52,448 nucleotides of DNA from Candidatus Enterococcus testudinis (GCF_002140915.1 NZ_NGKU01000001.1:1628814-1681261); one strand, 5' to 3'; counted from the first letter of the stretch, positions 33,348 through 42,592 are shown. Program-made: numbers and translations. Notes: a model not told the origin generated them from the sequence alone.

Positions 33348-34397
33348 TTAGATGCGGTCTTTTTCAATCAAAATCGCTTTGCGGTAACGATAATCTATAG
33401 AGGAAAGGATTTTTTCCGGCTGTAAGATCCTGCGTGAGCGATAATATGTGGCGTATGGCAAAGCATCTAATAATGAATGGCTGCAAGTCGACCACTTCTC
33501 CATTTTTAGAGATAAACCATCTGTCAGTTCCCAGCCATTGGCTAATCCGTATGTACAACCAAACATATTGGGCGCCAATAATTCTTCAGCAGGCAGCGTC
33601 ATACCATCTCCACAGGTTTTCTCATTCCCCCAGCGGAAAAGTCGTCTTGTTCCTGCACCGCAGCAATATTCCCACTGATCTTCTGACAGCAATACGAAAC
33701 CTTCTTTGTGCAACTGCGTTTGCAACGTCTTTTGTGATACTTGCTGATGGGTATATAGCAAATAATTACCAGTCAGAGGATGTAATTCCGCGAAATAGCG
33801 GTTCTCTTCCAGAATCGATTCCGGCAATGCATAGTCCAGACTTTCTTCAAAAGATATCGGCATCTGAAAGTTTGCTTGCACATCTTCCGCAAACAGGTTG
33901 TAGGCTTCCACGTTGCCGTGAAATTCTGCAGTGACCGTATCAAGGACACCAACGAATGTAGTGCCTACCGGCAGCGCGTGGCATTGAACCAACATCGGGG
34001 CAATCGACCTTTTGCGTAGTGGACTCGTCGATTCATTGACATAATCAGACCAATCTTGTTCGTTTTGAAAGCCGTAAGCAGCAGCCAAACCCGCAGCGGT
34101 TTCATTCGATGATGGCCACGATAGTCCCCAACTAGATAAAGGCAACCCTTGAACACCAAGATCCCAGCCCAAAATAGCTTCAGATGTTCCTGGTACAAAT
34201 ACAAAGTCTTCATCATCGATCGTCATTCGAAATGTCTCGCATTTGATGCCCGCATAAGCATAGTTCACCACATGGAGATCAGTGATTTCTTTCAAAGGGC
34301 TCACAAAGTACATTAACATCTGCTGAATCAATTGCTTCTTGACCTCCAGCGGCAAATTCTTCCAATTGTTCCATTGCAATGCGTCAAAAAACTCCAC
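33348..34397 (-). CDS. Formylglycine-generating-enzyme (SUMF1)-like fold protein
   Basis: This 349-residue protein shows spaced motifs of the FGE-sulfatase fold: FVFVPG with AILGW (65-78), QWEYCCGAGT (242-250), FRWGN (254-258), PNMFG (276-280) and NGWELTDG (287-294). A basic YYRSRR segment lies near the end. They correspond to the VPGG, EWEYAARGG, YPWGN, PNAFGLYDM and GNVWEWT landmarks, but several are degenerate, so catalytic activity is doubtful. It may act as a binding protein, as do other C-type-lectin-like FGE relatives. No sulfatase is nearby. The start is GTG, 6 nt after GAGGGGA. Function is unknown. Confidence 0.65.
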   Translation of the reverse strand: MEFFDALQWNNWKNLPLEVKKQLIQQMLMYFVSPLKEITDLHVVNYAYAGIKCETFRMTIDDEDFVFVPGTSEAILGWDLGVQGLPLSSWGLSWPSSNETAAGLAAAYGFQNEQDWSDYVNESTSPLRKRSIAPMLVQCHALPVGTTFVGVLDTVTAEFHGNVEAYNLFAEDVQANFQMPISFEESLDYALPESILEENRYFAELHPLTGNYLLYTHQQVSQKTLQTQLHKEGFVLLSEDQWEYCCGAGTRRLFRWGNEKTCGDGMTLPAEELLAPNMFGCTYGLANGWELTDGLSLKMEKWSTCSHSLLDALPYATYYRSRRILQPEKILSSIDYRYRKAILIEKDRI

Positions 34398-34467
34398 GTC
34401 ATATCCCCTCTCATCTGCTACAATTACTATAACTAGAGTATACCACGAATCTGGAGGGAAAAAAGAT

Positions 34468-34892
34468 ATGCTTTATTTTGGACGCAGCCCATGGTTGCAA
34501 GCACAAGTCTACGCATTACGACAAAGTGTATTTGTTGAAGAACAGCAGATTCCTACTGCGTTAGAATTTGATGATTTAGACCAAACCTGTCCCTACTATC
34601 TTTGGGTAGAGAATCATCAGCCCATCGCAACTGTACGCTATCAATTTGAAAGAGCTGGTGTTTTGCAACCCGACCGTTTCTGTGTTTCTGCAGATTATCG
34701 CCGCCAAGGCTATGGTCAGCGCTTATTGGGTTATTTGGAAGAAAGAGCATGCACGACGGCGCCGAACGATCCGAGTTGACAGCTGAGATCAGTGCCCACG
34801 CTTTCTATGTAATTTGCGGTTACCACATCACTTCTGACCCTTTTGTAGAGGATGGCATTTCTTGTGTGAAGATGGCCAAACAACTAAAATAA
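34468..34892 (+). pseudogene. GNAT acetyltransferase interrupted by a frameshift
   Basis: The gene begins at the ATG at 34468, 9 nt after GGAGG. It reads through LRQSVFVEEQQIP and the acetyl-CoA loop RRQGYGQRLL, typical of the ElaA/YjcF-type GNAT group, then hits a stop at 34779. The correct C-terminal part continues in another frame (ERSELTAEISAHAFYVICGY, then FVEDGISCVKMAKQL) to TAA at 34892. A single missing base between about 34750 and 34758 would restore one protein of about 141 residues. It may be a real mutation or a sequence error. Confidence 0.8.
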
Positions 34893-34917
34893 CCCTTGGA
34901 GATTGACTCTCCAAGGG
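34893..34917. terminator. Bidirectional terminator between the GNAT gene and cshB
   Basis: CCCTTGGAGA pairs with TCTCCAAGGG (10 bp, 5-nt loop). On the minus strand it is followed by TTATTTTAG. It lies between two convergent genes. Confidence 0.75.
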
Positions 34918-34931
34918 CTAATCGTATTTGA

Positions 34932-36278
34932 TCAACTATTCGAATTCTTCTTGTTCTTACGAGCCGTTCGAGTGGTTTGGCGTCGTTCGATTTTGCGTTT
35001 CTCTTTGTTCTTTTTATCAACAGCCCATTGAATCTTTTTCTTATAGCCTGGTTTGATATTTTTCTTCTTCTTTTTCACCAAACCGATCAAGGTTGGATCC
35101 AACTCATCCCGGGATTTTTCCCGTTTGGTCCGTCGGTTTCGATCGTAAGTATCGACGATTTCGTCATTCTTGACTTCTTTGGGCTGGAAGGTCACACCCA
35201 AATCTTCAATCGCTTGAATCGCTTGTTCATCTGCTGGATCATACAACGTGATTGCCGTACCAGATAAATGGTTGCGGCCAGTTCGTCCAACGCGATGAAT
35301 AAAGAAATCTAGATCAGCCGGAATCTCGGCATTGATGACGTGGGAAACTCCTTCAATATCGATCCCGCGGGCAGCCAAATCTGTTGCTACCACATACTGG
35401 AACTCTAAATCATGCACTTGGCGCATGATGCGCTTGCGTTCTCGCGGACTGATATCGCCATGGATCTTGGCCACTTTCAAGCCCTGCCCCTTCAGATAGT
35501 CCGCAATATCGTCCACCCGGCTTTTGGTATTCGCAAAAACGATAGCCAAATAAGGATGACCTGTCGTCAGAATTTGGTGGATCAATTTGTTTTTGTTTTT
35601 GCCTTTGGTTGAAATCAACCAGTTTTCGATTGAATCAGAAATCACCGCTTTGGCTTTGATTTCTTCAATCAAAGGATTTTGCATATACTTCTTCAAAAAT
35701 GGGCGCAGTTTCTCAGGGATCGTCGCAGAGAAAACCAGCATTTGTAATTTGGCTGGCAAACGTCCGGCAATTTGATCAACTTCCGCCAAGAATCCCATAT
35801 CTAATGTCATATCTGCTTCATCAACGACAAAGGCTTGTGCAGTATGTACCGCTAAGGCTTGCTCATTGATCATGTCAAGAATCCGGCCAGGCGTGCCAAT
35901 AACGACATGGGGTTGTTGATGTTCTAAACGGGCCAATTGGCGCTTTTTATCCGTACCGCCAACAAAGTTTGACACTCTGATCTCAGGATCATGGAAACCG
36001 CCGATTTGTTTGGCTGCTTGATAGATTTGTACTGCTAATTCACGACTTGGTGCCGTGATAACGACTTGAACTTCATCTTTGCTGGCATCGATTTTATCCA
36101 TCAAAGGAAGTAAAAATGTGTGGGTTTTACCGCTCCCTGTCTGTGATTGTCCGACAACACTGCGGCCTTTTTGAATAACTGGGATCAATTTTGCTTGCAC
36201 TTCTGTTGGTGTCGCGAATTGCTTTTCCGCAAGTGCTTCGTAAATAAATGGTTGAAATTTAAATGACTCAAAAGACAT
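34932..36278 (-). CDS. cshB: DEAD-box RNA helicase, CshB type
   Basis: This 448-residue ATP-dependent RNA helicase is likely to act in cold adaptation, RNA turnover or ribosome assembly. The motifs run Q-motif region, GQSQTGSGKT (I), PSRELAVQ (Ia), DEAD in VVDEADMTLD (II), SAT (III) and HRVGRTGR (VI). A very basic, low-complexity tail from about 385 probably binds RNA. AAGGTG precedes the ATG. Length and tail match CshB of Bacillus and relatives better than CshA. Confidence 0.92.
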   Translation of the reverse strand: MSFESFKFQPFIYEALAEKQFATPTEVQAKLIPVIQKGRSVVGQSQTGSGKTHTFLLPLMDKIDASKDEVQVVITAPSRELAVQIYQAAKQIGGFHDPEIRVSNFVGGTDKKRQLARLEHQQPHVVIGTPGRILDMINEQALAVHTAQAFVVDEADMTLDMGFLAEVDQIAGRLPAKLQMLVFSATIPEKLRPFLKKYMQNPLIEEIKAKAVISDSIENWLISTKGKNKNKLIHQILTTGHPYLAIVFANTKSRVDDIADYLKGQGLKVAKIHGDISPRERKRIMRQVHDLEFQYVVATDLAARGIDIEGVSHVINAEIPADLDFFIHRVGRTGRNHLSGTAITLYDPADEQAIQAIEDLGVTFQPKEVKNDEIVDTYDRNRRTKREKSRDELDPTLIGLVKKKKKNIKPGYKKKIQWAVDKKNKEKRKIERRQTTRTARKNKKNSNS

Positions 36279-36336
36279 TCAAACACCTTCTTTCTTTTAA
36301 CATCTTTAGAATTATAGCATAATTCAGCCTATTTTC

Positions 36337-37488
36337 CTAACCTTCTTTTGCTTGGACTGTACTTATCGTATAGGTTTTGCTTCTTTTCTCATAAAAGAAA
36401 CGTGGTTCTTTTTTGACGGCTGTCCACAATAGATTTAGGTAAAAGCCGAGTTGCAACAGACCAAAAAGCAAAACCATCATCAAGCTGACCAGAAGCAGCA
36501 GTTGTGTATCAGATTGGAGATACGGGGTAAAAATACCGCTGATTCGGCTGATGCTGGCATAAATCAGATAAAACAATCCGTAACGGACAAATAAAGCAGA
36601 CATACTGATACGTTGGCGTCCTTCTTGCATCAGTCTGATGCGCACCAATTTTTTACCAAGGGTTTGTCCTTCCGTCAGATAAGGAATCAAAACAAAATAC
36701 ACCAAGACTTCTACAGCAAAGTACCAATAGTCACCTGTGAAGTCCCGTATTTCCTGTTGCCTGATCAACGTCAAAACTAGCAATAGCGTCGAACTGAAGA
36801 CCGATAGACACAGCCAGTCGATAGCCCAAGCAAAAAAGCGCCGGGTCATGGTCACACGAGTATCTCGTGCATAAGATGCCGCATCGATTTCTTCTCTTGA
36901 TGGCAGCAAGAAGGTAAAGATCGGCGCAACCAGCCAGCCAAGAACCCCGCCTAATGTGTTCACGAATAAATCATTGACATCAAAAAGACGATAAGAACGA
37001 GGATAGATAAAATACAATCCGGTCAATTGTGTCAGTTCAAAAAATAGGGTCAAACAAAATGACAGCAGCAGCGTTTTTTTGAAGGAATAGTTAAAGTAAT
37101 AACGCAAATAGATGCCAAATGGGACAGTCAATAACAAATTGAAGAGCGGTTCTAAGACCACGCCTTGTTTGAGTGCAGGTAGATACGTGGCAGGATCATG
37201 GATATCTAAGACTGTTTGTTGCAGAAAATGAATCCAAGAAGCCCCTAGCTGCCACTCCATCCTAGGACCCGTCATTTGCGCCACCGCTTCAATAGAAGGT
37301 AGTGGCAAAATCACGAGAAAGTAAGCACACAACAAATAGAAAACAAATGAATACAAAATGAGGGCTCTTGACCATAAGAAACGACCGTATTTCCGGTATT
37401 GTCTAACAAAGAAAATCGATGAGATCCCTAGAGCCAAAAAAGGGAAAACCAATAAGGCGATTTTGATTGGACCAATATAAGCTGACAT
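36337..37488 (-). CDS. VanZ-RDD fusion membrane protein
   Basis: This 383-residue polytopic protein has a VanZ-like domain in its first half (TMs to about 190, with FELTQLTGLYF and RLFDVNDLFVNTLGGVLGW). An RDD-family domain follows from about 215 (RRFFAWAIDWLC, EGQTLGKKLVRIRL). VanZ relatives can lower teicoplanin susceptibility, and the fused form is known in Firmicutes; its role here is not shown. The start is ATG at 37488 after AAAGGAG, the longer in-frame extension being rejected. It is divergent from the small membrane-protein gene. Confidence 0.88.
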   Translation of the reverse strand: MSAYIGPIKIALLVFPFLALGISSIFFVRQYRKYGRFLWSRALILYSFVFYLLCAYFLVILPLPSIEAVAQMTGPRMEWQLGASWIHFLQQTVLDIHDPATYLPALKQGVVLEPLFNLLLTVPFGIYLRYYFNYSFKKTLLLSFCLTLFFELTQLTGLYFIYPRSYRLFDVNDLFVNTLGGVLGWLVAPIFTFLLPSREEIDAASYARDTRVTMTRRFFAWAIDWLCLSVFSSTLLLVLTLIRQQEIRDFTGDYWYFAVEVLVYFVLIPYLTEGQTLGKKLVRIRLMQEGRQRISMSALFVRYGLFYLIYASISRISGIFTPYLQSDTQLLLLVSLMMVLLFGLLQLGFYLNLLWTAVKKEPRFFYEKRSKTYTISTVQAKEG

Positions 37489-37579
37489 AACAAACTCCTT
37501 TGAAAATAAAATATGGCACTGTATTTCCCAAAACAACCGTTTTGGCGTATGATAAAGAAAAAAGGAGGTCGAAAATACT

Positions 37580-37906
37580 ATGTTACATCCTTACTTCTCA
37601 TTCGGCGTGCCTAGCTTATTGCTGCTATTATATGTAGCATTTGCACTTTTTCAACGTTCCGCCCAGATTCCTTACTTAGGTTTCGGCTTATTCATCATTG
37701 CAGGATTTATGACGGGATTTAGTCTGCAGGTCTTACAACTCGCATGGAATGAAGTGGCTAAAACCTCATTCGATCAAGTGCAAGAAACAATTCATTACTC
37801 ACCTTACCTGCTGTTGATTCCCTTTGTGATCGGAATCATCTTGATGTTGATCCATCTCTATCAGGGGTATCAAAAGGTTCGGACAGTACGGTTGAGAACA
37901 AAATAA
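37580..37906 (+). CDS. Small three-TM protein of unknown function
   Basis: This 108-residue protein has three hydrophobic segments (about 8-24, 32-52 and 73-95) and a basic C-terminus, with an excellent AAGGAGGT ribosome site. I do not recognise the family. It is transcribed divergently from the VanZ-RDD gene across about 90 bp and ends at a clear terminator, so it is probably a single-gene unit. Confidence 0.75.
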   Translation: MLHPYFSFGVPSLLLLLYVAFALFQRSAQIPYLGFGLFIIAGFMTGFSLQVLQLAWNEVAKTSFDQVQETIHYSPYLLLIPFVIGIILMLIHLYQGYQKVRTVRLRTK

Positions 37907-37946
37907 ACAAGTCCTGACACAATGATAGCTTGGCATGACACAAAAC

Positions 37947-37981
37947 AACAACTAACCGGCAAAAGAGGTTAGTTGTTTTTT
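37947..37981. terminator. Bidirectional terminator
   Basis: AACAACTAACC pairs with GGTTAGTTGTT (11 bp, 9-nt loop) and is followed by T6 on the plus strand. A-rich sequence on the left gives a T-tract for minus-strand transcripts, but the gene to the right is also minus, so it serves both flanking genes. Confidence 0.85.
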
Positions 37982-38006
37982 GGTGAATCTGTTTATTCAA
38001 TACAGG

Positions 38007-38240
38007 TTACATGTCATCTGAAGCACCATCAAATGATGTTTCGTCTTGTTCAATAAAGGACGCTTTGACTTCATCGTCTAGTTGCGCCAAGAGATATTGC
38101 CAATCACTATTTGCTAAAACGATAACATCAATGTTGTTCTCCTCATCAATCAATTCTAGATTAGATATATCTTCGCCTAATGATTGAAATAATGTAGTAA
38201 ATTTGGGATCTTTGATCGTCATATACTCTGTGCGTTTCAT
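38007..38240 (-). CDS. Small acidic protein of unknown function
   Basis: This 77-residue, strongly acidic soluble protein starts in a TAATG overlap with the upstream gene, so the two are translationally coupled. No signal peptide or TM segment is seen. I do not recognise the family. It ends at the bidirectional terminator. Confidence 0.7.
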   Translation of the reverse strand: MKRTEYMTIKDPKFTTLFQSLGEDISNLELIDEENNIDVIVLANSDWQYLLAQLDDEVKASFIEQDETSFDGASDDM

Positions 38241-38611
38241 TATTCATCACCCCATGAATCGATAAATTCATAAAACAAGATATCAACGTATTCCAAATCT
38301 TTCATTTTTTGTAATGTGGACAAATCTAAGCGTATAAAGGCTTTTTCCACTAGAATATAATGATTGTCTTCTAGCGCTTCTTCAATGAATGGCAAAATAT
38401 CTTCTTCATCGCCTAACTGTTCATTGGCAATTTGATCAATTTGCGCAAAAAGCGCTTCATCTTGGAGCAAGAAGTACTGATTATCGTAGCGATAAACTGC
38501 AACTTCATAAGGCCGCAATGGCAATTCTGCCCGAATAACAAATAAACATTCTCCAGAGTCAGAAAGTGCAGGCAACAATTCATTGGGTTGCAGTGCTTGT
38601 TGATAATACAT
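38240..38611 (-). CDS. Acidic protein of unknown function, partner of the next gene
   Basis: This 123-residue acidic soluble protein has no recognised domain. The start is taken as the ATG at 38611, 7 nt after AGGAGG; the two upstream in-frame starts lie on or before the ribosome site. It is coupled by TAATG to the 77-residue gene. The pair may form a complex, but this is only suggested by coupling and similar charge. Confidence 0.75.
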   Translation of the reverse strand: MYYQQALQPNELLPALSDSGECLFVIRAELPLRPYEVAVYRYDNQYFLLQDEALFAQIDQIANEQLGDEEDILPFIEEALEDNHYILVEKAFIRLDLSTLQKMKDLEYVDILFYEFIDSWGDE

Positions 38612-38706
38612 TTCCATCCCTCCTTTCATACCATTATAGGCAAGGATCGAGAAAAATGGAAATAATCGGGTTACAGATTAAAAAACCCTAAAATTTGTTA
38701 CCGTTG

Positions 38707-39372
38707 TTACACATCCCATTCAGCATAAAACTCTTTCAAAAAAGCTTCCATGAATGCCATGCGACGCATCGCTTCTTTTCTGGCATAAGCCGTATGCATT
38801 TTTCCAGGTAATAAAAACAACTTTTCATAAAAGTGATTGATGACTGTGGTCCCTTTTCGATAATCCGCATGATCTGTGAAGTCTTTAGGTGCAAGATCTG
38901 GGAGATGCAACGGGTGTTGATGACTGCCGCCAAAGTAGCTCGTCCGCATGATCCCGATTGCCCCAAGCGCATCTAAACGATCCGCATCACGCACGATGAT
39001 TCCTTCTAATGTGTCGACCTCTGCCCCTTGCAGCAATTCTTTCGAAAAAGAAAGGTTGTCGATGATCGTGAAGATATGATCGATCTGAAAGGCACTGGCT
39101 CCAGCTGTCAGAAGACAAGCGTTGACTTCTCGCTGAGCTTGCGCCACATCAGTAACCACTTTATCATCGACGGTATCATGCAGATAGGCGGCGACTTGAA
39201 CAACAAAGGCGTCAACTGTCAAATGGTCTTCATCAATGATGGTTTGACTTAGTTTTGCCACACGATTGACATGATCAAAACCGTGACCGGTACAATCATT
39301 TGAGAGGACTTGTTTGGCATATCCGATGACTTTGTCTAGATTAGGTTGGTTCTTTTCAGGTATATTCGACAT
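38707..39372 (-). CDS. HD-domain phosphohydrolase
   Basis: This 221-residue metal-dependent hydrolase has the HD-domain ligands H in GHGFDHVNRV (about residue 33), HD in YLHDTVDDK (about 65) and D in VRDADRLDALGAIG (about 130). It matches the YedJ-like group, whose substrates are thought to be nucleotide-like; the substrate is not known. AAAGGAG lies before the ATG. Confidence 0.88.
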   Translation of the reverse strand: MSNIPEKNQPNLDKVIGYAKQVLSNDCTGHGFDHVNRVAKLSQTIIDEDHLTVDAFVVQVAAYLHDTVDDKVVTDVAQAQREVNACLLTAGASAFQIDHIFTIIDNLSFSKELLQGAEVDTLEGIIVRDADRLDALGAIGIMRTSYFGGSHQHPLHLPDLAPKDFTDHADYRKGTTVINHFYEKLFLLPGKMHTAYARKEAMRRMAFMEAFLKEFYAEWDV

Positions 39373-39402
39373 ATTCGGCTCCTTTATTCACAGCTCAAAG
39401 AA

Positions 39403-39467
39403 AGAACCTGTCTGTTGGGCATTGACTTTGATGGTGACAAGTCTCTATCCACAACCGTTCAGGTTCT
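39403..39467 (-). terminator. Possible structured terminator after the M32 peptidase
   Basis: AGAACCTG (39403-39410) pairs with CAGGTTCT (39460-39467). An inner GACTT/AAGTC pairing lies in the 49-nt loop, and a T-rich tract follows on the minus strand. The long loop makes it weak. Confidence 0.35.
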
Positions 39468-39493
39468 TCGCAATTGATGTATAGTATGATCAA

Positions 39494-40993
39494 TTAGTCA
39501 TTGATTTTATAAACAGCAAAGTAGATCTTGCGTAAATAATCCAATAGATACTGTGGATTCAACAACTCACCCGTAGCATCTAAAATCAATTCATTTGGTT
39601 TCTTTGATGCGCCAAATTGGTGGATATGTTCTGTCAACCAAAGACGAATCGGCGAATAATCATCTGAAGCCAAAACGTCATCAACAGCCACATCTTTTTG
39701 CATCGCCTGAAGCAATTGCGCAGCGTACATATACCCCAATGCATAAGATGGGAAGTAACCAAAGCTGGCACCTGACCAATGGACATCTTGTAAAATACCT
39801 TCTAAGTCATTCTCAGGACGAACACCTAAGTATTCTTCGTATTTGTCATTCCAGATTTGTGGCAGATCTTCTACCGCTACTTGATCATTGAAAATCATTT
39901 TTTCGATTTCATAGCGAATAATGATGTGTAATACATAGGTCAAACTATCGGCTTCGATCCGGATCAAGCTTGCTTGAGAATGTTTCAATGAGTCATAGAA
40001 TTCATCAAACGAGACATCATCAAAGGTGCCTTCCGCACATGCTTGGAAAAATGGAAATTGTTTTTGCCAAAAAGCCCGATTGCTGCCGATAATAATTTCA
40101 TTGAACAGGGATTGTGATTCGTGGATCCCCATTGAAGCACCTTCATGGACGGGGGTACCTTGGTATTTTTCATCGATATTTTGCTCGTACATTCCATGCC
40201 CGGCTTCATGAATCACACCAAACAAGCCCATAGAGAAGTCGTGCTCATTCCAGCGGGTGGTCAAACGCACATCATTGTGATTGATACCAGTAGCAAAAGG
40301 ATGCACCGTATTGTCCAAACGCCCCCGATTAAAGTCATAGCCCAAGTCAGTAATGACCTTTGATATGAATGTTCGTTGCTGCGCTTCTGTCATTTTACGA
40401 GAAAGGATCGTAGTTGCAGGTGCGGTCCCTTTTTCAGCTAGTTGACGACGAATATCCATGATACCGTCTCTTACTTGTGAGAAGACATTGTCAAGAATCT
40501 CTACTGTCATATTCGGTTCATATTGATTCAATAGAACGTCATAATCTGTCAGTTCATTCTTTTTCATATAAGGAATCATTTCCTTGGTCAAACGAATATT
40601 TTCAGACAATGCTTCTTTGAATAAACCAAAGTCTTTTTCTTTCCGTGCTTTTAACCAAGCGGTGTGGGCTCTAGACGTTGCTGCTGAAGCCTCGATCGCC
40701 AATGATTGCGGCACATCTTTTTGCAATTCGTACTCTTCTTTGACCAAAGTATAAGCGGCTTGTCCCACTTCAGATAATTCTTCAGGATGCGTACCAAAGT
40801 ATTCAATGGCTTCTTTGATTGGTGCGCCGATTTTTTTCTCGAAGTATAGCCCATAAAGATAACTATCAACTTCACTACGGTATTCACTAGCGGCTTCCGG
40901 CATGCCAGTTTGATTGTCCCACTCTAAGATACCCATTGCTTGGCGCAAAAGATCGATTTCTTTCAATTCTTTCAGAAAGGTTTGTTCATTCAT
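39494..40993 (-). CDS. M32-family metallocarboxypeptidase
   Basis: This 499-residue cytoplasmic zinc carboxypeptidase related to Taq carboxypeptidase carries the HExxH motif as GVIHEAGHGMYEQN near residue 265. Other family signatures are ILEWDNQTGMPEAA, HPFATGINHNDVRLTTR and the C-terminal GASFGYFPSYALGY. It releases C-terminal residues from peptides. The ATG at 40993 follows AAGGAG by 8 nt and overlaps the stop of the methyltransferase gene (ATGA). Confidence 0.95.
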   Translation of the reverse strand: MNEQTFLKELKEIDLLRQAMGILEWDNQTGMPEAASEYRSEVDSYLYGLYFEKKIGAPIKEAIEYFGTHPEELSEVGQAAYTLVKEEYELQKDVPQSLAIEASAATSRAHTAWLKARKEKDFGLFKEALSENIRLTKEMIPYMKKNELTDYDVLLNQYEPNMTVEILDNVFSQVRDGIMDIRRQLAEKGTAPATTILSRKMTEAQQRTFISKVITDLGYDFNRGRLDNTVHPFATGINHNDVRLTTRWNEHDFSMGLFGVIHEAGHGMYEQNIDEKYQGTPVHEGASMGIHESQSLFNEIIIGSNRAFWQKQFPFFQACAEGTFDDVSFDEFYDSLKHSQASLIRIEADSLTYVLHIIIRYEIEKMIFNDQVAVEDLPQIWNDKYEEYLGVRPENDLEGILQDVHWSGASFGYFPSYALGYMYAAQLLQAMQKDVAVDDVLASDDYSPIRLWLTEHIHQFGASKKPNELILDATGELLNPQYLLDYLRKIYFAVYKIND

Positions 40994-42153
40994 TCGATTG
41001 GCTCCTTTTTGCGCGGCGGACGTTGGCCCCAATATTGGAACAAATCAGTCCGGATCGCACCATTATATAATTTTCGTTTTTTGGTTGCTTTTTCACCATA
41101 GTGGCTTTCAAATGTCAAATCGCTGGTCAAGATATACTTGCTCCAAGTCTTCAACGGACGGAAGGCTTGCCCCATTTCTTTGTACAAACGTTGAACGGAT
41201 TCTTCTTCCCCCAATCGCTCGCCATATGGCGGGTTGGCCACGATCACACCATATTCTTTCGCAGTTTTGAAGTCTTTGACAGCTTGTTGTTTGAAGACGA
41301 TTGAATCACCAAGACCGATTTCTTCGGCATTGCGTTGGGCAATATCAATCATCCGTCCATTGATATCTGATCCAGTAATATCTAAAACCACATCATAGTC
41401 GGCAGCTTCATCCGCTTTTTTGCGTACCTCTTCAAAGACAGAAGCCGGGAACCAATCCCATGATTCACACACGAATTCACGATTAAACCCTGGTGCGATA
41501 TTGTGACCGATCAATGCAGCTTCAATACACAATGTCCCTGATCCGCAGACCGGATCGACAAAAGGTTTGTCTTTGTGCCAGTTCGTCAGCATGACTAATG
41601 CAGCAGCCATATTTTCTTTTAGCGGTGCACCGCCCTTTTCAAGACGATAGCCCCGCTTGAACAAACTTGGACCTGTGGTGTCTAATGTAATGATTGCATG
41701 ATCTTTTAGCAATGCGACTTCTAATTGGAAGAACGCGCCTGTTTCCGTTAATGGCACACTTGCTGGTCGATGATAGACATCCCGCAACCGATTGACGATT
41801 GCCTTTTTGGTAATGGCTTGACAGTCTGGTACACTGAATAATTTCGATTTGATTGATTTACCGGCAACTGGAAATTCCGCATCGAGAGGCAAAAAGTCTT
41901 CCCATGGCAGTGCTTTGACCGATTCAAATAGCTGGTCAAAGGTCAAGACATCAAATTCCCCGACAATGATTTTGATCCGGTCTGCGGTCCGCAGCCAAAG
42001 GTTGGCTGTCGCAATCGTTTCCATAGTCCCTTTGAAACGTGCACGGCCATTTTCAACTTCACAGTCAATGCCCAGATCTCGTAATTCTTTTCCTACTAAT
42101 GCTTCCAAACCGCTGGCAGCAGTTGCGATACAGTTAAATGTTTTTTCAGTCAT
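40990..42153 (-). CDS. ypsC: THUMP-domain 23S rRNA methyltransferase (YpsC/RlmL type)
   Basis: This 387-residue SAM-dependent RNA methyltransferase has an N-terminal THUMP RNA-binding domain (about 1-155) and a Rossmann methyltransferase domain. The latter carries DPVCGSGTLCIEAA (SAM binding) and the catalytic NPPYGERLG, typical of N2-guanine methylation. The RlmL half only is present, as in Bacillus YpsC. The start is ATG at 42153 after AAGGAG; a longer frame running back into rnpB is rejected. It lies next to rnpB and gpsB, as in Bacillus. Confidence 0.92.
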   Translation of the reverse strand: MTEKTFNCIATAASGLEALVGKELRDLGIDCEVENGRARFKGTMETIATANLWLRTADRIKIIVGEFDVLTFDQLFESVKALPWEDFLPLDAEFPVAGKSIKSKLFSVPDCQAITKKAIVNRLRDVYHRPASVPLTETGAFFQLEVALLKDHAIITLDTTGPSLFKRGYRLEKGGAPLKENMAAALVMLTNWHKDKPFVDPVCGSGTLCIEAALIGHNIAPGFNREFVCESWDWFPASVFEEVRKKADEAADYDVVLDITGSDINGRMIDIAQRNAEEIGLGDSIVFKQQAVKDFKTAKEYGVIVANPPYGERLGEEESVQRLYKEMGQAFRPLKTWSKYILTSDLTFESHYGEKATKKRKLYNGAIRTDLFQYWGQRPPRKKEPIE

Positions 42154-42173
42154 AAATAGCTCCTTCTTGGTAT

Positions 42174-42198
42174 AAAAAAACCTTCCGTTGCTGGAAGG
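42174..42198 (-). terminator. Terminator of rnpB
   Basis: CCTTCC pairs with GGAAGG (6 bp, 6-nt loop), followed by T7 on the minus strand, a few bases past the RNA 3' end. Confidence 0.8.
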
Positions 42199-42209
42199 AT
42201 TCCCTGATA

Positions 42210-42592
42210 TGTTGTGGTTTTCTATAAGCCATGTTTTGTCCATATCTTCCTCAGGGAGAAGAAAATATTGGGTAATTATCTATCTGCAATTACTTGCCTT
42301 CTTGCTTCCGTTCATTTCCGTGCAAAAAGCGCCCCTACCGTTGTTTGGGTTGCTCGCTCGAGGGGTTTACCGCGTTCCACCAAGACGGTTTCCCGGCTTG
42401 CTTCGTCACTGTGGCACTTTCAAGGATACTTTGGCATAGCTTGCACCTTAGCCATTTTTCCTGCCGTTACTTTCTCAAGTACCCTAGCTTATGGTTTCGC
42501 TAGGCACGAACACTACAAGCATCTCAGCTTGTGCGAGCATGGACTTTCCTCAGCATAATCGAGTTATGCCGCAATTACCCGAAAACCACAAC
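42210..42592 (-). ncRNA. rnpB: RNase P RNA, class B
   Basis: The catalytic RNA of RNase P matures tRNA 5' ends. The minus strand carries the conserved core GAGGAAAGTCCATGCTCGCA and a 3' core ACATGGCTTATAG. The ends pair as GTTGTGGTTTTC with GAAAACCACAAC, forming helix P1. Location between gpsB and ypsC is the standard Firmicute position, and the length of about 380 nt fits. The exact ends are set by the P1 pairing and are approximate to a few bases. Reading frames called across it are spurious. Confidence 0.95.
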
